In this document: piece after piece, positions 48,901 to 57,900 of the stretch
Layout: every line of letters starts with the position of its first letter
Position numbering within the stretch: position 1 is the first letter of the stretch
Assembly: GCF_000224145.3 (NCBI RefSeq)
Contig: NW_004190441.2
Coordinates: 1-64,000, forward strand
DNA: 64,000 nt
Origin: Ciona intestinalis
Lineage: Eukaryota; Chordata; Ascidiacea; Phlebobranchia; Cionidae
Reading direction: 5' to 3'
Notes under the pieces: generated by a model
What the model was told of the DNA's origin: nothing
Databases searched by the model: none
What the model saw: only the letters and a program-made list of their open reading frames with translations
Program-made: the position numbers and the translations under genes

Positions 48901-51900
48901 TGCAACATCAGCAAAAGTTTGTCAGCGTTTAATTGATTGCATTTAATAAACAACGGGCCATAACCGTGACTCGACGTCACACGTTTACATTAACTTTTTC
49001 CCCCCTGCACCTCTACTAACTAGATAATTGAGATAAACAAGTTTCCGCTTACCGAGAGACTTTAGATTCCGTCTTTCTGTCTTTTCAGCTTCCGCCAATA
49101 ATTCTTCTTGGGTTAATCTACGTATCTATTAAAAGTGTGGGTGATTATTTTAATGTTTGGCAATTTAGGCAACCCATTAGTGACCACTGGGTTGGAACTA
49201 TTAGGTTATGATGTGAGCACCCAACTACTAAGCCAGGAGACATACCAAACCAACAACATACAAAATACGATACAACTAATCATGCCTATTATAAGCCTAC
49301 CCCAATCATTTGCTTTCTTGGGTTTTCTTTTTTCTTTTTATCCGATATTTCTCTCTCCTTTTGTCGAATACTGGTCAGTAATGAATTAGCCGCAGTGGCT
49401 CTTCTTGATGATTTTCTCACTTTTATTGCAATAGAAGTTTAATCAGTGTCTGTTATAAATACTAAGTTTTTATAAACACAAATCCATAAACATGAAAGTT
49501 TGAACATATACAACAAATATGTCATGCCAGCTTACTTGGGGCATCCAAATCTTTATCCAAAACTCCACCAAGTTTAGTTTCAACCGTTTTTTTATCGTCT
49601 GAAACTTTCGCCATCTTTATATCGGTTTGTTCCGATGTTTCCTTCTTCTTCTTCACAGCGGGTTCCTTGTAAGCTTTGGTCATCACTCCCCCCTTCTTCT
49701 TCTTGCGTGGTTTATCTTCACCCTCGTCGCTTACAACATCATCATGCTCCGATCGATCAAAGTCAGAATCCACTTCGTCCGCTGAATCTTCCGCACCGGA
49801 GCTAAAGTCGTTGTCCTCCTCTTCCTGCATCAATATTTTGTTGGTGGTGGAAAAGTTGGGCAATGATATAATATATGAGAAGGTGAATGTAGCTTATTTA
49901 TTGTCAAAATGGGATGTAATGTTGGTTTTGTTGCCACATCAATGCATGCGCAGCTTATGTTAAAGAAAACAGAATACAATAAGCTCGCCCTTAGGGGTTC
50001 AAGGCCCAATGGTGTCACCACTCTGGTGTTTCCTTGGACACTTAACCACCAACCTTTATGATGTCATCGCATGGCAGATGAATCCTAAGCCTATATTTTC
50101 GCAGAAACATTACTTTCCAAACTTTAACAACTAACCTCATTAAACCCTCCATATGTTGTTTTATAAAACTCATCTTCATCCAATTCACCTTCCAGCACTT
50201 TCGACATCCTGTTCCCTGCATTATGACGAGATTCCCTTGAAGCAGCCATTGTAAATACACACTATATATCTAACAAGGGTGTACAGGGTTGGAAATAAAT
50301 AAAATTTTACACCCCAAAACTTTTCAAAACGAGGATATAAATGATTCCAACACAATTAATGTTGAGCGAAGAAGTTACATAAATATATTGAAACAATTCA
50401 AGCATTAAGAAATGGCAACAACTTTTTAAGTTTCACTTAATCTTAATGTTTCAACCAAGCAACTGACCCATTCCTTATGAACCTCTCTGCTTTTGTTGCG
50501 ACCTGCAAGATAATGTCTGCGACCATTGTAAATATCAATGATATCTTGATTCATATTTCGTTTACGCATTTGTCGTCGTATATTACGACGCATGCTACGA
50601 AAGTAAGCTTGAATCTTTTCCACGACTAACCCAGTGACATCACTCAAACGCTCCTGTTCAGATTCCCTTAAATACGGACAAATCTTAAAACTTTCAAATA
50701 ATTCAGATTTTTGTTCTGGTGTTTTCTGTTGACACCACCTTCGTTTTACTTCAGTCGGATTCTGGATGATGAACTTTCCACTTGAAGGCTCAGGGTTGTT
50801 TGGATTGTTGCTCAAATGTTTAAACTTGTAGTACGACATGATTGCACATGGGGGTAAACCTGTACTTAGTTCAAGTTTCTTTAATTCATGATTTGTTGGT
50901 CGTTTGGATAAATTCTTTTCACTAATGTTTAAAACTTCTTGCTGTTGTGGTGTTACCCTGTGGTTGATGTTACACCAACATTCCACGGTGATAAAGGAAG
51001 CTACATTGGGTATCAGTGTGGGTGCAACACCCATTGCTATGTTCAGACTTGACTTAGTGTTTTGCTGAATATTTGTTGCGGAATTACAAGCAGCGTTTTG
51101 GTTCATCTGCATCATGAGCATCTGTTGTGCCACCTCCCACGCCTTAACGACTTCATCCGGACTCCAACTGATCCCGTGTTTCATACGAGCGCTGGCAAAC
51201 CAACATTTGATCTGGTGCGACGTCAAGTCCGTGATATCCGACAAGACGGTGATTTCCTCCGATGGCGGGTACGGGAACTTGAAGAAACTGTTGAATAGCA
51301 CTCCCCATATCTCGGGTCGATTCTCCACAATCTGAAGAACCTCCAATGACGGCATTGTAACACCAGGACTTTGTAACATATTTGCAAAGGAAGGGGGGAT
51401 GAAGTTGTGACCTGTTTGCTTGGATGAAGCATTAGTGTTGGTTGGAGGGAAAGGATTCCGAGTCGAACTGGAACAAGATTCAACCGAAACAATTTTAATT
51501 TCCATTTCGCCTGTTGTGTCTTGATCTGTGTTTGTGTAAGAATTATTATCGGATATTTCTGTTGCATTGGATGCGTGGGTGGCTGTAATCTGCGGGTTCA
51601 AACTCACAGCTTCTTCAACTACATTGTTATTGTTTGATTGTCGAAGGTTTTTAACGATTGTTTCAAGTTTGGAAATCGAACTTTTGTTTGATTTCTCTTT
51701 TGTTTTGTTTGGTTTGCAGCGTTCTGCTGTTGGAATAATTTGTATCTTACTTAACTTTCCCAAACTCACAACATCCATATCTGCTTGTGGAATAAATTCC
51801 TTTGTTTGGGTGGTTTGTGCATTACCACTTATATTTGGACTAGTTTGTGCTGTGATTACAAGACCACCATCAGGACCTTGGATGTTTAATATATTGTCGT

Positions 51901-54900
51901 CACCCGATGTAACATTGGTTGGACAACCAGCTGTGTGGTTCGTGGTTGAAACATCAACTAACTTGGCTGTGGATGCCGAGCCAAGTGTTTGTACGCTTGT
52001 TGTGTTATCATCAACTAATGTCATGTCTATGGAACCAGGAGACTTTAAACTTGGTGAAATGTTCGCTACCACGGGAGGTTCCAACGTCAGATCGCACAAA
52101 CTTACTTCGCTTCTTCCACCTGAAGCATCGCACAAACATGTATTAAATGATTCCTCCCCACCTTCAATACAGGTTGTTGATTCAGTTATGTCTTCACCAT
52201 CTTTATCTTTTCCTTCCCGGGCAACTGCATCCACATAATGCATGTCTTTGATATGAACGATGTACTTTTCCATGGTGTTCGTTAAGTAATTACAAAGTTT
52301 ACATTCAAAAGGAATTGCATCCCCCCCAGTATACGACCTCCCAAGTGACTTCCAAAACACTCCTCTTCTCTTGGTGAGAAATCCCTTCCTTTTCTTCTTC
52401 ATCATAATGGGCATTGTTATAAGTTCCGACCTCACAACAGTTGATAAAATATTTCAATTAAACAAAGACAGCATGAATTCAACACAAAACTTTAACGTTT
52501 GCTGTGATACTTAAGACACTTCATGTGTTGAAATTTAAAAAATATATTATATCGATAATAACTTTTATTTGTCTTTTCAATTATAGCATTAAACTAAAAA
52601 AAAAAAGCATATAGCGACAAAACAACAGTCGTTAAAACTCCTTTACAGTAAAACATATTTATTTAATACAATGAACATTTTATGAATCAGAACTACAATG
52701 CAGTCTATATTTAAAGTGTGAAACATTAAAAGAGGAAATTTAATGATAAATTTAAACAAAATAATATGTCCCTTCTTTACCGTTGTTGGCGTTTAGATAT
52801 TCCTATTAATGTAGTCCAAACAGATATTTAAATACTTTTTTTCAGTAAAGTATACCCATACAACATACAGCACAAGCGACCTGTGGCTATATTAAGTCTG
52901 CAACAAAATCATCTTATCCGTATAGCGTTTAAATGCCACACAAACAATCAGCTTCTTATTCTACAATATTCGTATATGCCTAACACAAATATTTAAAACA
53001 TTTCCGCGGGAACAAACACCCCTGATCCCCGTCAAACAAACAAATACACCCGAAGTAAAATTACTGTTTAAGGGGATTCACCTCAAAATAACACAAGCTG
53101 GAATGGTTGCGATTTTTGGGCACGTAGTCGCCACGTATATTGCACTGGATTCCGTATATAAACCACCATGTATAACATATATATGTATATTTAAACCAGA
53201 GTCCGTATATAAACTTATTAAAAAAAACAAAGTCAGTATATAAAGGGTTAACTGTGGTACGCTGATGCTTGTAAGTCAGGAAGTGGCGTATCATTAAAGC
53301 ATTCGAATCATTAGCGATATATATCCTGTTTCACTAAAACTACATCAGCGTATTTTCATCGATACCAAAGTGCTTATGGTTGAAACGGACGCTTTAATTG
53401 GATTCGAATGCAAGAGATGTTTTTGTTTAACTAGCGATAACTTGCCCATATATTTATATGGTTTATTTATTTAGAAAATAAGCGATCAAACAACTCAATA
53501 TTATCAAGTTATTTATATTATGGAGGAATTCTGGGCAACACACGCTGTTGGCGCCACCGCCTGTGAGATGATGCTGGATTCAAATGAAAACGTCAGTGAA
53601 CCTGAGGTAAAAGAAATCTTGCAAGTTTTGCCAAACTACGAAGATAAAGAAGTTTTAGAGCTTGGGGCTGGCATAGGGTGCGTTTATGGTTGGAACACCT
53701 GTGTTATAACGACTGCCGTTACTCTGCCATGCGAGGATAAACAAGTTACATACGTTCATTCACAACTTTTACTGCAGGCGATTTACATCTCATTTGTGCG
53801 ACAAAGCCAAGAATGTTGTCGCTGTCGATTTCATGCAGAAGTTTCTCGATCGAAACAGGGAGGATAATTGTCACAGGAACAACCTGCAGTTGAAATGTGA
53901 CAATGTCATGAACCTTGAGTTCTCTGACCTCAGGTGAATTGCTTTGTGAAAGTTATACGTCAAACACCATTATACATATATCCCTTGTAACCGCAGCTTT
54001 GACCTGGTGTTTTCCAATTGGTTGTTCATGTATTTGTACGACGACGACGCTAAAACTCTTTTATCCCGTATTTTGAAATGGTTACGTCCGGGAGGGAAAA
54101 TGTTTTTTAGGGAATCTTGTTTCACCAAAGTTGGTACGTTGTTACAGCAATGTGCGTGTAATATTTAATAAATTAATCTGCAGAACAAATGAACGCCATC
54201 CTTTCACTTAATTTAAAACACAGGAAACAAGAAATTGGAATACAATCCATCGGTTTACCGATCCACATCTGACTACAACGATATGATTACTTCAACAACG
54301 ATCAAGGAGGGTTCATGCGGTTTCAATGTACTCACATACAAACCACTTCAAACCTACATTAAAGTAAATCTATTTAGTTTAAATATTAAGTTAAGTAACG
54401 TTTTTAACATGTTTGAACACTCTTCCATGCCCTTCTGTGGGGTAGGGTTGTATGATTCTGTGATGTCCCATCTCACCCCACCCCTTATATTTCTACATTC
54501 ACAGTATAAAGGAAACGAACATCAGATGTATTGGGTCATGGAACGTGGGCCAAAACTAGAAGAGTAAAGAAAGTTGTAGTTTGTGGGGCAACGCATGTAT
54601 TGCAGTTATAATAGTGTATTAGCTTCATAACTGTTGGAATTTAATTATAGACGATGTTAAAAGTAAACATATATTTCCACGGTATATATTGTGTTGTGTG
54701 TATTGCTACTGTAGAGTTTTCGCCGCAAAATAAAATATAACCGAAACAACATATATGAACCGATGTAGAGAGAAATGTAACATAACGGCTTCCGTACTTA
54801 GTGGACTTAGCGGACTTAGCGGACATGCACTATTTAAAGGGACCCGAGAAATATAACATAACGGCTTCTCAGTTTTTTAAGACAACGCTCAAGTAAGAAG

Positions 54901-57900
54901 CACTAGTGACGTTACTGGTTCAAATTAATTAATATTTTAAATGCAAGAGATGGAATTGTGTAACTAGAAACGATGAATTGGTTTATTCAGTTAAAAATTA
55001 TTAAACAACTCAACTTTCTCAACTCAGCNNNNNNNNNNNNNNNNNNNNNNNNNNNNNNNNNNNNNNNNNNNNNNNNNNACCTTAACCGGCCTCTCGAGCT
55101 CCGGGTATTTATATCTCCAATGCAACAAACCAAGGATGGCCATCCCAACGCACAACCAGTTGAAGAAACTAAAGTAAGTGATCAAACTCCAGATGTCACC
55201 GGATACGAGGTATAAGAGGGAGAGGACGCACTGGAATGTGGGGGAGGGGTTAAAACTGGGGTGCTGAATACATATTGTCACCAATCAAAGTTGGGGTTAC
55301 AAATAACCTAGCAACACCATGTCAGCTGTGTTGGTGAGAACCAGGTGTAGTGAATAACATGTGGAGGGAAGTAACGCCACTTCATCTAATGCTGTGTTTA
55401 TTAGTTTGAGCGGAAGTGCTAAATAGATCTCACTATTATCGAAGCATATCAACAATATTGGAGCAATTAAAGGCAATGAAACTGGTTTTATACGATGTAT
55501 GTATGAGTGTCATGGAGTGTATAAACTTAATCACCACGCATGTAAATACACATATTGTGCAAAGTAATAACTTAATAAACTACTTTTTATGAATAATATT
55601 CAATAGTCCTGTTAATTGCCACAAGTACAAGGGTAGTTTTACTCACATTAAATATAATTGCAGGGACAGGAGTGAAGTTCTTGGTGTGAATCATGGCCAA
55701 TATATTTGGTAGTTGGCCTTCCCTGGCTCCAACAAAGAACAACCTGTGTATGGGTAAACAATGTATTTAATGTTGGGTGTTTTAAAAGATTGCAACTGAA
55801 CTATATTTCGAATCTGGTCCTGATCTAATGCTCATGAAGTTGAACGATTCTCGTAACGAAACAACATTCACAATCAAGTGCTTCGAAATATGTAACAAAC
55901 AAAATCAAGTCTAACTAATTGTTTAATATAAAAGATATATTTTGCTTAAAATGGCATCATAATTTCGTTATTCAAATAAAATCAAAATATATTTGAAAAA
56001 TCAAACTAACAGAACACAATTTATGGGACTTGATTTTTGTCTTATTGCCGAGTCAGCAAAGAGAGTTCATTGTGTTTACATGAATGAAAGTTTTATGATT
56101 TAGTCAACAATAGAAACAACTTGTGAGCATGAACAATTGATTTAACAAAGAACCTAAACATACATAGTTGGGGGGAATGCATTAAAGTTTCAAGAGTTTA
56201 TTATTCAAGAAAATACAATAGAGGTTGGTTGGTGGTACAGGCAAATAATGGACAAATATGTTTAATTGTTATCGTTAATATTGCAATGATAGATGTTTTA
56301 CAATATTCACTACTAAGAAAGATAAGAATTAGCACACACAATATTTATCTACTAAGGTATAATGATGTAAAGATACTGTTTGAATAAGAGACTGAGGAAG
56401 CCATTTCATGCCAAATACAACCTATATTAAACTATTCGTTTAATTTCACTGGACTTTATTTTTGTTTCTATTCATATTTTGTATTATTAGTTTAAGTTTA
56501 CAATTACCTCGACGATGTGAATATGGATCCGTTGACGGAACCGAAACACGATAATGAGACGAACACCGGAATAATCCATGACATAACGCCAAGCACCTTG
56601 TCGCCAAAAAGCTTTGTAAACAAAAGTATTATTGTTAAATATGTGAGACAAACATTAGATGCCAATCGCTAATTGTAATATTATGGAGGAAAGTAGGTTT
56701 CAGGGCAACAGGACTTTCAAGTTAGGTCATTTACACTCAAGTCAACTACAAAAACAAAGTAACACCAACATTCATCATTCAGCATTGCATTAGATTGTTA
56801 TTTCCTACTGCGGCAGAAAAGTTGCCGTCGAGCACATAATAATTGCCGTGGTTAAGTTTCCATGGTAATTAAGTTGCTACGGTGCTGCACAAGTTGGTGT
56901 TGATGGTGGATCAAATATTGCAGAGTCAGATGTTTGACGTGAATAATTATTAACCAATAGATTAAGAGGTTGATTCTCTGATGTTGGAGCGGCAACAAAC
57001 ATTGCGTCGACAATGAATAAAACACGAGTTACTACGTGCAACTTTGTCGGTAAATATTGTTCTATGAGAGTGAAGCAAACAGATCTTAAAATAAATCAAG
57101 TATTTTGCAACGTTTGCAACAACCGGATGTAATAACAACCCAATCCACAACCAAGCGATGATTGAATGATAAGTGGAAACTTTATAAACACAGGGAAGGC
57201 AGGGATAGTTAGACACACAATCCTGTTAAACAAATCTTAAACAAATCTAACTTATTGGTTGTAATGTTTACTGATTAATGCAGTGCAGAAAATCAAGGTA
57301 ATGCCACCCCAGCCCCAACATTAACATAACACCCTTATACTTACAACAGCCACAGCGTTGGAGATTCCAAACTCGGTTGGCGACAACACGGTAAAGTAAG
57401 CAACGTTCGCCATCACGTAAATGAACGATACAAGGGGAAGCGAGATCATAATCGCACGTGGAAGGTTCCTGTGGATTATATAGATTAGAGTGATTAGTTG
57501 GGATTTTTGTTTGTTTCGTATTTCTTGCATCTTAAACTTGCATCTTCTATATTTTATTTTACAATTGAACATTTGAACCTGATTTATATTAATTATTATA
57601 CTTGTTGTAGCAAACCACACAAGTTTAAACAACAACGACCTACTTGTACGGATCCTTCATTTCCTCCGTTACAAAATTCAAGTAGTTCCTGTGGAAACAG
57701 TTTAGATGATTGACATGTTAATACGATTGACATGTTGATACGATTGACATGTTGATATGATTGACATGTTGATATGATTGACATGTTGATATGATTGACA
57801 TGTTGATATGATTGACATGTTGATATGATTGACATGTTGATACGATTGACATGTTGATATGATTGACATGTTGGTATGATTGACATGTTGATATGATTGA

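Noticed and set aside
51567-52238. + strand open frame of 223 residues
   Set aside because: Antisense shadow of the ZHX-like exon.
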